Shown one piece after another: positions 15,847 through 24,689 of a DNA stretch of 64,000 bases. The stretch is from Sphingorhabdus contaminans. Its GTDB lineage: Bacteria; Pseudomonadota; Alphaproteobacteria; Sphingomonadales; Sphingomonadaceae. Numbering within the stretch: position 1 is the first letter of the stretch; each line of letters begins with the position of its first letter. The stretch is from the NCBI RefSeq assembly GCF_007280415.1, contig NZ_VKKU01000002.1, positions 1,088,501-1,152,500 on the forward strand. Reading direction: 5' to 3'. Below the pieces are notes generated by a model. It was not told where the DNA came from. It made no database searches and saw nothing but the letters and a program-made list of their open reading frames with translations. The translations under genes and the position numbers were made by a program.

Positions 15847-16812
15847 TTACTTGTTCCCACTCAGAAAATCAGCCAGTTCCTTTGCGAATTTTTCCGGTTG
15901 GTCCAGCATGATGAAATGATAGCTGCCCGTGATCTGGATGGCTTTCAAATGGGGCGTTCCGGCATATTGCGGCAGGAAGGCCGCAGTGGATTGTTCGACG
16001 GTCATGGCCCGGTCATCCTGTGCATAGAGCAAGGTGACCGGCGCGCTGATCTTGGGAAGTTCGGGCCGCATATCGGTCGTCATGACATCTATTAGAGCTT
16101 GCGCGACAACGCGGGGGTCCGAATTCCGGCTCCACCGGTCAACTGTCATACGGCCCCGGGGTGTGTTGGTCAGCCCGCCCGCCTGGCTTTGCGGCCCGGG
16201 ATCGCGGCCTGTATCGACCGGCTTCGGCTGACCATAGGCCGACCGGATGGAGGCGGCCAATCGTTCGGCCTGGGGACGGACGAGATCGACCGTGGCGGCG
16301 GGATGGAATAGGGTGCCGATAAAGGGCAGTGCATCCACGACCATGACTTTCTGGACAAGATCGGGATAGCGGGCTGCAATCATCAACGCCGACAGGCCAC
16401 CTAAGGAATGGCCGACGATCAGCGGTTTCTTCCCTCCACCGGCCATGATCCGGTCAGCGATATAGTCGCCCAGTTCGCGGACGAACGGTTCCAGAACAGG
16501 GCCTTCGCCATTGGCCTCAGCAGCGTCGCCAAATCCCCTGATCTGCACCACATGAAGCCGGATGCAAGACCGCTGCGCCATGCGCGTCGCGTCCCATATT
16601 TCGCGCGGCGTTGCAAGGCCGGGTATTAGAATGAGGTCGTCGATATTTTCCCGGGCGGGACCTTCGATTTGGACACTGAAATGACGTCCGTCATAGGTTG
16701 AACGCTCAACCGCCACCGTCGGGTTTGCGCTGCATTGCGGTGTTTGCGCCCATGACGATACGGGCAATATGACGGCCATGGAAGCAAGGACCAGGGGCAG
16801 GGCGAATTTCAC
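15847..16812 (-). CDS. Secreted alpha/beta hydrolase
   Basis: 321-aa hydrolase with an N-terminal signal peptide (ALPLVLASMAVILPVSSWAQ, cleavage near residue 22), so periplasmic or outside the cell. The nucleophile elbow GHSLGGLSALMI is clear, an oxyanion loop LILIPGLATPREIWD precedes it, the acid is probably in LLYAQDDRAMT, and the His in GSYHFIMLDQPEKF. This is a complete Ser-Asp-His set for an esterase, lipase or haloperoxidase-like fold. A 25-bp gap separates it from the upstream Xre gene on the same strand, so it may be cotranscribed. The substrate is unknown. Confidence 0.87.
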   Translation of the reverse strand: MKFALPLVLASMAVILPVSSWAQTPQCSANPTVAVERSTYDGRHFSVQIEGPARENIDDLILIPGLATPREIWDATRMAQRSCIRLHVVQIRGFGDAAEANGEGPVLEPFVRELGDYIADRIMAGGGKKPLIVGHSLGGLSALMIAARYPDLVQKVMVVDALPFIGTLFHPAATVDLVRPQAERLAASIRSAYGQPKPVDTGRDPGPQSQAGGLTNTPRGRMTVDRWSRNSDPRVVAQALIDVMTTDMRPELPKISAPVTLLYAQDDRAMTVEQSTAAFLPQYAGTPHLKAIQITGSYHFIMLDQPEKFAKELADFLSGNK

Positions 16813-16837
16813 ATTCAGTCTCCAACGCTAAAAAAAC

Positions 16838-17029
16838 TCAGTCGCGTAGAAAAATCGCTTCGATGGCCAGATCAAAAACATCGGCGATACGAAAGGCGAG
16901 GGGCAGCGACGGGTCATATTTACCGGTCTCGATTGCATTGACCGATTGGCGCGACACGCCCAGAGCGTCGGCTAGATCCTGCTGGCTCCAGTCGCGTTCG
17001 GCGCGCAGAACCTTAAGCCGGTTCTTCAT
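16838..17029 (-). CDS. Xre-family helix-turn-helix regulator (small, YozG/YgzD type)
   Basis: 63-aa protein that is almost entirely one HTH_3 domain: NRLKVLRAERDWSQQDLADALGVSRQSVNAIE, ending FDLAIEAIFL. This minimal regulator type usually travels with a small membrane protein, as here: its ATG overlaps the stop of the membrane gene at 17026-17430 as ATGA. It probably represses its own operon. A strong palindrome, TGACAT-N7-ATGTCA, lies in the promoter region at 17469-17487. Confidence 0.9.
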   Translation of the reverse strand: MKNRLKVLRAERDWSQQDLADALGVSRQSVNAIETGKYDPSLPLAFRIADVFDLAIEAIFLRD

Positions 17030-17430
17030 GCTTTCCAGCGCGCAATCGGTCCGGCCAGACCCAGCATGGCAAACCATATGACGCCCATCCATTGAGGCCC
17101 CGTTGCCACGACATCATAGACCTGCAGAAACTGCCATACCGTGACAATCACCAACGTAAATGCGGTCGCGAACAGGGTCTGTTTGGCAAACAGGAAGCGC
17201 TGATATTCATCGTCCGTTTCTACCAATAACCGGAATATCGCCCAGAACACGCCAATCACAGGAAAGGCGGTAATCAATGCCAGCCCGATTTTCGTTGCTT
17301 GTCCGTGGGCAGCCCCGCTGCGGGCAAAACTAAGACTGGCGGTCAGGATTACGACATAAGATGCCATGAACAGCAGGATGCGTATGCTGTACCGGCGCAT
17401 ATAGGGAGCCATGCTGTTCCAACCTGCCAT
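17026..17430 (-). CDS. Four-helix membrane protein partnered with the Xre regulator
   Basis: 134-aa integral membrane protein with four predicted hydrophobic segments at about residues 17-36, 47-68, 85-105 and 113-130, and an acidic cytoplasm-type loop ETDDEYQRF between the second and third. It has no catalytic motif that I recognise. It is the first gene of a two-gene operon with the Xre regulator. Such pairs are common in sphingomonads and other proteobacteria, but the membrane protein's role is unknown; sensing or control by the partner is only a guess. The operon shares its upstream region with thrS. Confidence 0.8.
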   Translation of the reverse strand: MAGWNSMAPYMRRYSIRILLFMASYVVILTASLSFARSGAAHGQATKIGLALITAFPVIGVFWAIFRLLVETDDEYQRFLFAKQTLFATAFTLVIVTVWQFLQVYDVVATGPQWMGVIWFAMLGLAGPIARWKA

Positions 17431-17468
17431 GTCAATGAACCTTTAAATTAAGACAAGTTACCTTTACA

Positions 17469-17487
17469 TGACATGGCCATAATGTCA
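17469..17487. promoter_or_regulatory. Palindrome in the Xre-operon promoter (candidate operator)
   Basis: TGACAT-N7-ATGTCA is a perfect 6-bp inverted repeat about 40 bases upstream of the membrane-protein start. On the minus strand TTGACA can serve as a -35 element, so a bound regulator would block the promoter. The partner Xre protein is the obvious candidate. Confidence 0.5.
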
Positions 17488-17618
17488 AGCGTCCTTTGCA
17501 CGTTTGGCAGCAGAGCAGCGCTGGAGGGGCATTGCGCACGATTTCTGCGGGGTTGCGGCATTGGTCGCAGGCTGGCAAAGGGGCACTTCTTAAACACACC
17601 AGAAAGTTAGTTTTTCCC

Positions 17619-19619
17619 ATGTCCGAGATGATCCGCGTCACCCTTCCCGATGGCTCCGCCCGTGAAGTGCCCAGCGGAACTACCCCTGCGGATATTGCCG
17701 CCGCCATTGGACCGGGTCTTGCCAAGGCCGCTCTTGCCGCCCGCGTGGATGGCGAGGTGCGCGACATCATGCGTCCGCTTGAATCAGATGCCCAACTCGC
17801 CCTCATTACCGCGAAGGACGAGGCGGATGCGCTTGAACTGGCGCGCCACGATTATGCGCATATTCTTGCCGAGGCGGTGCAGGCATTGTTTCCGGGCACG
17901 CAGATCACATTCGGGCCCGCCACCGACGACGGTTTCTACTATGATGTGATGGCGCCTGCCAGCCGCGGACCGTTCACGCTCGATGACTTGCCGGTGATTG
18001 AGGAAAAGATGCGCGAGATTATCCGCGCCGACAAGCCGTTGCGCCGCGAGGTCATGTCCCGTGACGCTCTGATCGCGACATGGGCTGCGGCGGGCGAAAG
18101 CTTCAAGGCAGAATGGGCGCGTGAATTGCCCGATGGTGAAGAGCTGACGGTCTACTGGTCGGGCGATGACTGGATGGACATGTGCCGCGGCCCGCATCTG
18201 GCATCGACCGGGAAGCTTGACCCGCAGGCGTTCAAGCTGACGCGCGTCGCCGGTGCCTATTGGCGGGGTGATCAGAATAACGCGCAGTTAAGCCGCATCT
18301 ATGGCACCGGCTGGCTGAATAAAAAGCAGCTTGATGCGCATCTCGTACGTCTTGAAGAAGCGGCAAAGCGCGACCATCGCCGTCTGGGACAGGATATGGA
18401 TCTGTTCCACCTGCAGCAGGAGGCACATGGATCGGTCTTCTGGCACCCGCATGGTTTCACCATCTGGCGGCAACTTGAATCCTATATGCGCCGGGCTATC
18501 GACGCCGCGGGCTATCAGGAAGTCAAAACGCCTCAGGTCATGGACGCGCGTCAGTGGGAACAGTCCGGCCACTGGGGCAAATATCGGGAAAATATGTTCG
18601 TGATTCCCGACGAGGTCCCGAATACCGAGGATGAAGGCCCTGTCATTTCGGGCAACGCCGACTGGATGGCGCTGAAGCCCATGAACTGTCCCGCTCATGT
18701 GCTGATTTTCCGGCAAGGCATCAAATCCTATCGTGACCTGCCGCTCCGGCTTTATGAACATGGCTGCTGCCACCGCAACGAACCGCATGGCGCGCTGCAT
18801 GGCCTGATGCGGGTACGGCAATTTACGCAGGACGATGCGCATATCTTTTGCCGCGAGGACCAGATTGTTGCCGAGGTGCAGGACTTCTGCGCATTGGCGG
18901 ACCGGATCTACAAGGATTTCGGCTTTACCTATTCGATCAAGCTCGCGCTTCGTCCTGAAAAGCGGTTCGGGTCCGATGCCGATTGGGACAAGGCGGAAAA
19001 CGAACTGCGTGATGCCGTTGTGCGCGCTGGCCTTGCGACCGAAGAATATGGCTGGGAAGAACTGCCCGGCGAAGGCGCCTTTTATGCGCCCAAGCTGGAA
19101 TGGCATCTGACCGATGCAATTGGACGCACCTGGCAAGTGGGGACGATCCAGTCCGACCGTGTTTTGCCCGAGCGTCTGGACGCAAGCTATGTCGGCGAAG
19201 ATGGCGCCCGCCACCGGCCCGTCATGCTGCACCGCGCCATCTTTGGGTCCTATGAGCGGTTTATCGGAATCCTGATTGAACATTATGCCGGCCGCTTCCC
19301 GGTCTGGCTCGCACCCGTGCAGGCGGTGGTCGCGACAATCGTGTCGGATGCCGACGGCTATGCTGAGCATGTCGAGGCGAAGTTGAAAGCCGCCGGGATC
19401 CGGGTCGAATCCGACCTGCGCAATGAAAAGATCAACTATAAGGTGCGCGAGCATAGCCTTGCGAAGGTTCCGCACCTGCTGGTGGTCGGCATGCGCGAGG
19501 CGGAAGAGGGCAAGGTTGCCATCCGTTCGCTCGGGTCGGAGGGGCAGCGCATCATGACAGTCGACGAAGCGGTCGCGCTGCTGATCGCCGAAGCGACCCC
19601 CCCGGATTTGCGTGCTTAA
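17619..19619 (+). CDS. thrS: Threonine--tRNA ligase
   Basis: 666-aa class II aminoacyl-tRNA synthetase that charges tRNA-Thr. Domains in order: TGS (about 1-62, [14 protein letters not shown]), the editing SAD domain with the zinc/editing His set ([12 protein letters not shown] and [12 protein letters not shown]), the catalytic core with motif 2 [19 protein letters not shown] and motif 3 [19 protein letters not shown], and the C-terminal anticodon domain. I start at the ATG at 17619; an in-frame ATG nine bases on is the other option, and neither has a strong ribosome site. It is monocistronic; a TauE-like gene follows after 50 bp. Confidence 0.97.
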   Translation: MSEMIRVTLPDGSAREVPSGTTPADIAAAIGPGLAKAALAARVDGEVRDIMRPLESDAQLALITAKDEADALELARHDYAHILAEAVQALFPGTQITFGPATDDGFYYDVMAPASRGPFTLDDLPVIEEKMREIIRADKPLRREVMSRDALIATWAAAGESFKAEWARELPDGEELTVYWSGDDWMDMCRGPHLASTGKLDPQAFKLTRVAGAYWRGDQNNAQLSRIYGTGWLNKKQLDAHLVRLEEAAKRDHRRLGQDMDLFHLQQEAHGSVFWHPHGFTIWRQLESYMRRAIDAAGYQEVKTPQVMDARQWEQSGHWGKYRENMFVIPDEVPNTEDEGPVISGNADWMALKPMNCPAHVLIFRQGIKSYRDLPLRLYEHGCCHRNEPHGALHGLMRVRQFTQDDAHIFCREDQIVAEVQDFCALADRIYKDFGFTYSIKLALRPEKRFGSDADWDKAENELRDAVVRAGLATEEYGWEELPGEGAFYAPKLEWHLTDAIGRTWQVGTIQSDRVLPERLDASYVGEDGARHRPVMLHRAIFGSYERFIGILIEHYAGRFPVWLAPVQAVVATIVSDADGYAEHVEAKLKAAGIRVESDLRNEKINYKVREHSLAKVPHLLVVGMREAEEGKVAIRSLGSEGQRIMTVDEAVALLIAEATPPDLRA

Positions 19620-19669
19620 GCCATCGGCGGCGCAGGACCATTTCCGATTTCTGGTCTGCATCTCTTAAT

Positions 19670-20428
19670 ATGCTGAATCCTGCCAGCACCTTGGCGGGGG
19701 TCGGACCGTGGATGCTGGTGTCCGCTGCGGTTATGACTTTTGGTGCCGCCTATGTCCGGGGACTGACCGGCTTTGGCATGGCGATCATTCTGGTCCCGAT
19801 GCTGGGTCTGATTGTCAGCCCAGGCGAGGCCGTGGTGCTGGGTATCTTGCTGCAAGTGTTGATCGGACCTGTCGGGCTGCGGATCATTTATGCCGATGCC
19901 CACCGCCAAAGCGCACTGACAATTGCCGCCTTCGCGGTACTCGCCACGCCACTCGGTATCTGGTTTTTAAAAGCTGTCACGCCCGATGTGGCACGCCTCC
20001 TGATCGTGCTGATCGCCATAGGCGCCTTTGTTCTCGTGCTTCTCCCGCCACGCGGTGAAGTGCGGCCCGGTGTCAAGGAAACCGCCATGACAGGGATCGC
20101 TGCAGGTATATTAACGGGCTTTGCAGCCATGCCCGGGCCACCTGTCGTGCCCTATTATCTGCGCCAGCCGATCCCGCCTGCTGAAGCGCGGGCGTCCATG
20201 ATGCTTGTATTTTTCGCAACGGCAATTGCCGGCACTCTATCCGCCTTTGCATTGGGCTTGGCGAGTTGGCGGTTGTTCTGGCTCTCACTCATTTTATTTT
20301 TACCCATGTTGGCGGGAAACTGGCTGGGGGCAAAATCATTTGGCCGGGTTCCGGCGAATCTGTGGCGTATGTTTGTGGCGCTGATTTTGGGATTGGCCGC
20401 GATTTCAGCGGTAGTCAGGCTTTTCTGA
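19670..20428 (+). CDS. TauE/SafE family sulfite-type exporter
   Basis: 252-aa inner-membrane protein of the TauE/SafE family, about eight hydrophobic segments in two pseudo-repeats. Family hallmarks are YVRGLTGFGMAIILVPML near the N-terminus and GILTGFAAMPGPPVVPYYL at the start of the second half. Members export sulfite, sulfoacetate or other organosulfur anions; the substrate here is not predictable and no sulfonate genes are near. It lies 50 bp after thrS and ends about 100 bp before the CHAP gene. Confidence 0.88.
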   Translation: MLNPASTLAGVGPWMLVSAAVMTFGAAYVRGLTGFGMAIILVPMLGLIVSPGEAVVLGILLQVLIGPVGLRIIYADAHRQSALTIAAFAVLATPLGIWFLKAVTPDVARLLIVLIAIGAFVLVLLPPRGEVRPGVKETAMTGIAAGILTGFAAMPGPPVVPYYLRQPIPPAEARASMMLVFFATAIAGTLSAFALGLASWRLFWLSLILFLPMLAGNWLGAKSFGRVPANLWRMFVALILGLAAISAVVRLF

Positions 20429-20449
20429 CTTGCGAAACGGATAGGCGAT

Positions 20450-20464
20450 TTAAGGGCATATTAA
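20450..20464. promoter_or_regulatory. Candidate CtrA binding site
   Basis: TTAA-N7-TTAA, the full alphaproteobacterial CtrA consensus, with AC after the right half, lies 70 bases before the CHAP amidase start. A partial repeat (TTAACC...ATTA) follows at about 20492. CtrA controls cell-cycle and envelope genes in this class, and peptidoglycan hydrolases are usual members. The match is by eye and chance occurrence is possible. Confidence 0.45.
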
Positions 20465-20507
20465 ACTCTGTTGCCGTGCCGTTAACCATAAGCATTATGA
20501 TGGCATT

Positions 20508-20527
20508 TGTGATCTTAATTTATCACA
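20508..20527. repeat. Inverted repeat overlapping the CHAP gene ribosome-binding region
   Basis: TGTGAT-N8-ATCACA ends six bases before the ATG at 20534. It is not a CRP site, which has a six-base spacer between TGTGA and TCACA. It could be an operator or a small hairpin covering the translation start, and no clear GGAG ribosome site is visible. Confidence 0.4.
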
Positions 20528-20533
20528 TTTTAC

Positions 20534-21265
20534 ATGAAAGCGCTTTTTCTGTCCCTGTTGCTGGTTGCAACGCCTGCCGCGGCGTTGAACGAAGGGCTGC
20601 AATGCGTGCCCTATGCGCGCGCCTTGTCGGGCGTATCGATTTACGGTGACGCCCATACCTGGTGGGGTCAGGCAGAGGGTAAATACGCCAGAGGTAATGA
20701 GCCTGAAATAGGGGCCGTGCTTGCGTTCCCGCCACATGGAAATATGCGGTTGGGCCATGTCGCCGCCGTCCGGCGCATCGTGGATGATCGCACAATCATC
20801 ATCAGCCACGCAAACTGGTCGACCATCGGTGGTGTGCGTGGCCACATCGAGGAGGACGTCCGCGCTGTGGACGTATCCGAAGCCAATGACTGGAGCCGTG
20901 TCCGCGTCTGGTACACCCCCAATGAGGCGCTGGGCAGCACGGAGTGGCCGGTGCACGGTTTCATTTATCCCAAAAAACGTCGCAGCGAAGCGGAGGCACG
21001 AAAAGCCGTCGCTATGCTGCTGAAAGACCGCACTATCCCGGATCTGCCATCTGCGGCACCAGTGCGCATGGCCGAAGCGGCAATGCCACCGATCAAACCG
21101 GCCACGTCAACAGCAAAGGCCAAAGCCGGCTTCGGACTTTCGGGTGATCTTCTGAAAGATATCGACCGCAAGGCTGCCAAGGAAATGAAGACGGTACCTG
21201 CTCCGGCAAAGCCGGTACGCCTTGCTTCGGTTGAAAAGCTGATTGCGAAACTTCCCAAAAGCTAA
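20534..21265 (+). CDS. CHAP-domain amidase/peptidase, exported
   Basis: 243-aa protein with a signal peptide (LFLSLLLVATPAAA) and a CHAP domain at about residues 19-125. The catalytic Cys24 in LQCVPYARALSG, His75 in MRLGHVAAV and the polar residue in SHANWS (about residue 94) are all in place. CHAP enzymes cleave peptide or amide bonds in peptidoglycan. The C-terminal 100 residues are Ala/Lys/Pro-rich and probably unstructured, perhaps a wall-binding tail. The upstream region has a CtrA-type box and a palindrome at the start. It converges with uvrB, leaving three bases between the stops. Confidence 0.87.
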   Translation: MKALFLSLLLVATPAAALNEGLQCVPYARALSGVSIYGDAHTWWGQAEGKYARGNEPEIGAVLAFPPHGNMRLGHVAAVRRIVDDRTIIISHANWSTIGGVRGHIEEDVRAVDVSEANDWSRVRVWYTPNEALGSTEWPVHGFIYPKKRRSEAEARKAVAMLLKDRTIPDLPSAAPVRMAEAAMPPIKPATSTAKAKAGFGLSGDLLKDIDRKAAKEMKTVPAPAKPVRLASVEKLIAKLPKS

Positions 21266-21268
21266 AAA

Positions 21269-23455
21269 CTAGCGTCCGAACTTCTTCTGCACTTTGCCAT
21301 AACGCAATTTGCGTGTGCCGGGTTTTCCTTCTGTCGCGCGTCCCTTGGGGGCTGTGACTTGCATGTCGGTCGGCAGACCCAATTCTGTCGCCTCCAGCGA
21401 ACGAATCTCGTCGCGCAACCTTCCTGCTTCCTCGAACTCCAGATCGGCTGCGGCTGCGCGCATCTTCTTTTCGAGTTCCTCGATATAGGCCCGTAAATTG
21501 TGGCCGACGAGGTTGTTGGCACCCTCGGCATCGATCTCCACCAAGACGGAATCCCGGCTGGCGGTGTCGGCGACGATGTCGTGGATATTCCGCTTGATGG
21601 TGGCAGGGGTGATGCCGTGGAGCAAATTATACTCGCGCTGTTTTTCCCGGCGACGATCCGTTTCGCGGATGGCGCGTTCCATGCTGCCGGTCATGCGGTC
21701 TGCGTAAAGAATAACCCGCCCGTCGACGTTGCGCGCCGCCCGTCCGATGGTCTGGATCAGGCTGGTTTCACTGCGCAGGAATCCTTCCTTGTCGGCATCC
21801 AATATGGCAACCAACCCGCATTCCGGAATATCGAGGCCTTCGCGCAACAGATTGATACCGACCAGCACGTCATAGACCCCGCGCCGCAAATCGCGGATCA
21901 GTTCGATACGCTCCAAAGTTTCCACATCGGAGTGCATGTACCGTACTTTCAATCCGGCTTCGTGCATGAATTCGGTCAGGTCTTCGGCCATCCGCTTGGT
22001 CAGCGTGGTGACAAGTGTGCGATACCCCGCTTCTGCCGTTTTGCGGCATTCGTTGATACAGTCCTGCACCTGATCCTCAACCGGCTTGATCTCGACAGGA
22101 GGGTCGATAAGGCCGGTGGGTCGGATTACCTGCTCGGCAAAGACGCCGCCCGATTGCTCCATTTCCCAACCGCCGGGGGTTGCCGACACGCAGACAGTTT
22201 GCGGGCGCATCACGTCCCATTCGTTGAAACGGAGCGGCCGGTTGTCGATGCAACTCGGCAGACGGAATCCATATTCGGCCAAGGTCAGCTTACGCCGGTG
22301 GTCACCCTTGGCCATCGCGCCGATTTGCGGCACGGTCTGGTGGCTTTCGTCGACAAACAGCAAAGCGTTGTCGGGAAGATACTCGAACAGGGTCGGTGGC
22401 GGTTCACCGGGCAAGCGGCCGGTCAGGAAGCGCGAATAATTTTCGATTCCCGCACATGATCCCGTGGCGGCAATCATTTCCAGATCAAATTGCGTTCGCT
22501 GCTCCAGGCGCTGCGCCTCCAGCAATTTGCCTTCGGACACAAGCTCCTTCAACCGCTCGGCGAGCTCGAATTTGATTGCCTCGCTCGCCTGCTTCATGGT
22601 CGGCCCAGGCGTCACATAATGGCTGTTGGCATAGACGCGGACACTGTTCAGCTTTACGCCCGTCGTACCTGTAAGGGGGTCGAATTCGGCAATTTCCTCA
22701 ATCTCGTCGCCGAAGAAACTGATGCGCCAGGCCATATCTTCATAATGGCTCGGGAAAATTTCCAGATTGTCACCCCGGACCCGGAAATTGCCCCGGGTAA
22801 AGGCGGTGTCATTCCGTTTATACTGCAAAGCAACCAATTTGCGGATCAGTTCCCGCTGGTCGACATTCTCGCCCTTTTTCAGGTCGAAGATCATCGCCGA
22901 ATAAGTTTCAACCGAACCGATACCGTAAATGCACGACACCGATGCCACGATCAGCACGTCGTCGCGTTCCAGGAGAGAACGCGTAGCCGAATGCCGCATG
23001 CGGTCGATGGCTTCGTTTACCGACGATTCCTTTTCGATATAGGTGTCGCTGCGCGGAACATAGGCTTCGGGTTGGTAATAATCATAATAGCTGACAAAAT
23101 ATTCGACAGCGTTGTCGGGAAAAAAGCTTTTGAACTCGCCATAAAGCTGCGCTGCCAAGATCTTGTTGGGGGCAAGGATCAGCGCGGGGCGCTGCAACTC
23201 TTCAATGACCTTGGCCATTGTGAAGGTTTTACCGGAGCCCGTGACGCCCAGCAGAACCTGGTTCTTTTCGCCCGCCCGGGCCGTTTCCACCAATTCGCGG
23301 ATTGCCGTTGGCTGGTCGCCAGCGGGTTCATAATCCGATACGATACGAAAGGGTTTGCCCCCTTCCATCTTGGGCGGGCGTTCGGGCTTGTGCGGTGTGA
23401 AGCTGCCGACGGTATCCGGTTCTTCAAGCCCGCGGCGGATAATGAGTTCGGCCAT
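21269..23455 (-). CDS. uvrB: Excinuclease ABC subunit B
   Basis: 728-aa UvrB, the damage-verification helicase of nucleotide excision repair. Walker [13 protein letters not shown], the beta-hairpin region [12 protein letters not shown], the DESH helicase motif ([10 protein letters not shown]), motif [11 protein letters not shown], and a C-terminal UVR motif ([24 protein letters not shown]) for UvrC contact are all present, followed by a 50-aa basic tail. The length is slightly above the 670-aa norm because of the N-terminal 25 and the C-terminal tail. A LexA-like box touches the start codon (23456-23470). Confidence 0.97.
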   Translation of the reverse strand: MAELIIRRGLEEPDTVGSFTPHKPERPPKMEGGKPFRIVSDYEPAGDQPTAIRELVETARAGEKNQVLLGVTGSGKTFTMAKVIEELQRPALILAPNKILAAQLYGEFKSFFPDNAVEYFVSYYDYYQPEAYVPRSDTYIEKESSVNEAIDRMRHSATRSLLERDDVLIVASVSCIYGIGSVETYSAMIFDLKKGENVDQRELIRKLVALQYKRNDTAFTRGNFRVRGDNLEIFPSHYEDMAWRISFFGDEIEEIAEFDPLTGTTGVKLNSVRVYANSHYVTPGPTMKQASEAIKFELAERLKELVSEGKLLEAQRLEQRTQFDLEMIAATGSCAGIENYSRFLTGRLPGEPPPTLFEYLPDNALLFVDESHQTVPQIGAMAKGDHRRKLTLAEYGFRLPSCIDNRPLRFNEWDVMRPQTVCVSATPGGWEMEQSGGVFAEQVIRPTGLIDPPVEIKPVEDQVQDCINECRKTAEAGYRTLVTTLTKRMAEDLTEFMHEAGLKVRYMHSDVETLERIELIRDLRRGVYDVLVGINLLREGLDIPECGLVAILDADKEGFLRSETSLIQTIGRAARNVDGRVILYADRMTGSMERAIRETDRRREKQREYNLLHGITPATIKRNIHDIVADTASRDSVLVEIDAEGANNLVGHNLRAYIEELEKKMRAAAADLEFEEAGRLRDEIRSLEATELGLPTDMQVTAPKGRATEGKPGTRKLRYGKVQKKFGR

Positions 23456-23470
23456 GTTCGCTATATGTGC
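23456..23470. promoter_or_regulatory. Possible LexA (SOS) box next to the uvrB start
   Basis: On the plus strand GTTC-N7-GTGC matches the alphaproteobacterial LexA consensus GTTC-N7-GTTC with one mismatch. It lies immediately before the uvrB start on the minus strand. The position, inside the translation start region, is unusual, so this is tentative. Confidence 0.3.
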
Positions 23471-23595
23471 TTTTTGAAGGGGAGGGGCAAGGGGGCGATA
23501 CGTCCGCTCGTCCGATAATCCGCCTTATCCTTGTTGCCTTTTCGCGCGTGTAGGGACAGAAGAAGGCACCAAACAAAAAACGGGAGGTCAAACCC

Positions 23596-24138
23596 ATGCG
23601 AAAGTTTCTCATATTGGGCGTTGCCGCGCTTGCTATTTCGGCATGCTCGGACAAGGGCGCCGACGCCGACGGTGACGGCAAAATTTCCAACAGCGAAGCA
23701 AATGCGGAAATGTCTGACGGTGGCGCAATGGCGATGAAGCCCGGTCAATGGGAAGTAAAAATCAGCTTTGACAAGATTGATGCACCGGGCCTGCCAGCAG
23801 AACTGCAAGGCAAGATGAAAGAACAGATGGGCAAGGGGATTGTGCAGAGCAGTTGCCTGACGCAGGAACAAGTGGATAAGCCGGGCAGCGATTTCTTCGG
23901 AGGTACGCCTGAAGCAAATTGTTCCTTTGACGATTTGAAAAGGTCCGGCGACACGATGAAAGTGGCGATGACATGCAAGCCAGGTGGCAATATGGTCATC
24001 AAGAGCAGCATGGACGGCAAATTTGCTGCAGAAACCTATACGATGAAAATCGACCAGAGCACCGAAGGTACACCGATGGGCACCGTCAAGATGACGGGCA
24101 AGATCGAAGGCAAGAGAATAGGGGACTGCCCGGTATGA
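23596..24138 (+). CDS. Lipoprotein with EF-hand loop and DUF3617 domain (copy 1)
   Basis: 180-aa lipoprotein: signal LILGVAALAISAC with the lipidated Cys at 17, then a canonical calcium-type EF-hand loop at residues 23-34 (D-A-D-G-D-G-K-I-S-N-S-E), then a DUF3617 domain beginning MKPGQWEVKISFD and ending GKRIGDCPV. Cysteines in SSCLTQEQV, EANCSFDD, MTCKPGG and GDCPV suggest disulfides. DUF3617 proteins have no known function. GGGAGG precedes the ATG. Its TGA overlaps the ATG of a paralogue directly downstream as ATGA, showing a tandem duplication. Confidence 0.83.
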   Translation: MRKFLILGVAALAISACSDKGADADGDGKISNSEANAEMSDGGAMAMKPGQWEVKISFDKIDAPGLPAELQGKMKEQMGKGIVQSSCLTQEQVDKPGSDFFGGTPEANCSFDDLKRSGDTMKVAMTCKPGGNMVIKSSMDGKFAAETYTMKIDQSTEGTPMGTVKMTGKIEGKRIGDCPV

Positions 24139-24689
24139 CAAAGCTCAGGGTCGCAGCTGGAGTTTTGGTGGCGTGCATGACACTCATATCCTGCTCGGAT
24201 AATGGGGCCGACAAGGATGGCAATGGTGTCGTCGATAGCGAAGAGCGTGCTGCCGAGATGGATTATGATGCCTTTGTCCCGATGAAGGCCGGACTGTGGG
24301 AAACGAAATTCGTGTTTTCCGATATCAATGTGCCATCGCTGGGCAAGGCGCAGAAACAACAGATCATGGACGAAATTGCCAAGGGCGCTTCGAACCGGAG
24401 CTGTCTGTCCGAAGCCGAAGCCAAGAAGCCGGGCGCAGACTTTTTTGGCGGGGATGGTGCCGAAAAATGCCTGTACAAGGCCTTCGATGTTTCGGGGCAG
24501 AATGTGCATATGAAGCTGAGCTGCGGCATGGATGGCATGGGCAGCATCGATATGCAGTTGGCAGGCGTGATGGGCGATACCGCCTTCAACTACGAAAGCG
24601 AAGTCGATGTCCGTTTGCCCATGATCGGAAAGGTCAAGATGAAGGGCAATGCGATAGGAAAGCATATCGGGGACTGTCCGGCGCCATGA
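24135..24689 (+). CDS. Lipoprotein with EF-hand loop and DUF3617 domain (copy 2)
   Basis: 184-aa paralogue of the preceding gene with the same plan: lipobox TLISC with Cys at 20, an EF-hand loop at residues 26-37 (D-K-D-G-N-G-V-V-D-S-E-E), and a DUF3617 domain beginning MKAGLWETKFVF and ending GKHIGDCPAP. The paired Cys motifs (RSCLSEAEA, EKCLYK, LSCGMD, GDCPAP) are conserved between the copies, while the intervening sequence has diverged, so the duplication is old. The start is fixed by the ATGA overlap with copy 1, and the stop overlaps the ATG of the serine hydrolase gene. Confidence 0.83.
   Translation: MTKLRVAAGVLVACMTLISCSDNGADKDGNGVVDSEERAAEMDYDAFVPMKAGLWETKFVFSDINVPSLGKAQKQQIMDEIAKGASNRSCLSEAEAKKPGADFFGGDGAEKCLYKAFDVSGQNVHMKLSCGMDGMGSIDMQLAGVMGDTAFNYESEVDVRLPMIGKVKMKGNAIGKHIGDCPAP

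Noticed and set aside
18288..19661. Long minus-strand open frame opposite thrS, and similar ones at 1771-2961 (minus), 34466-35707 (plus), 11568-12896 (plus) and 22490-23518 (plus)
   Set aside because: Each lies wholly or almost wholly on the opposite strand of a clearly homologous gene, has no recognisable domain, and is explained by the high-GC codon pattern of the true gene.
20508..20527. CRP binding site in front of the CHAP gene
   Set aside because: TGTGA and TCACA are ten bases apart instead of six and the site overlaps the translation start, so CRP binding is unlikely.
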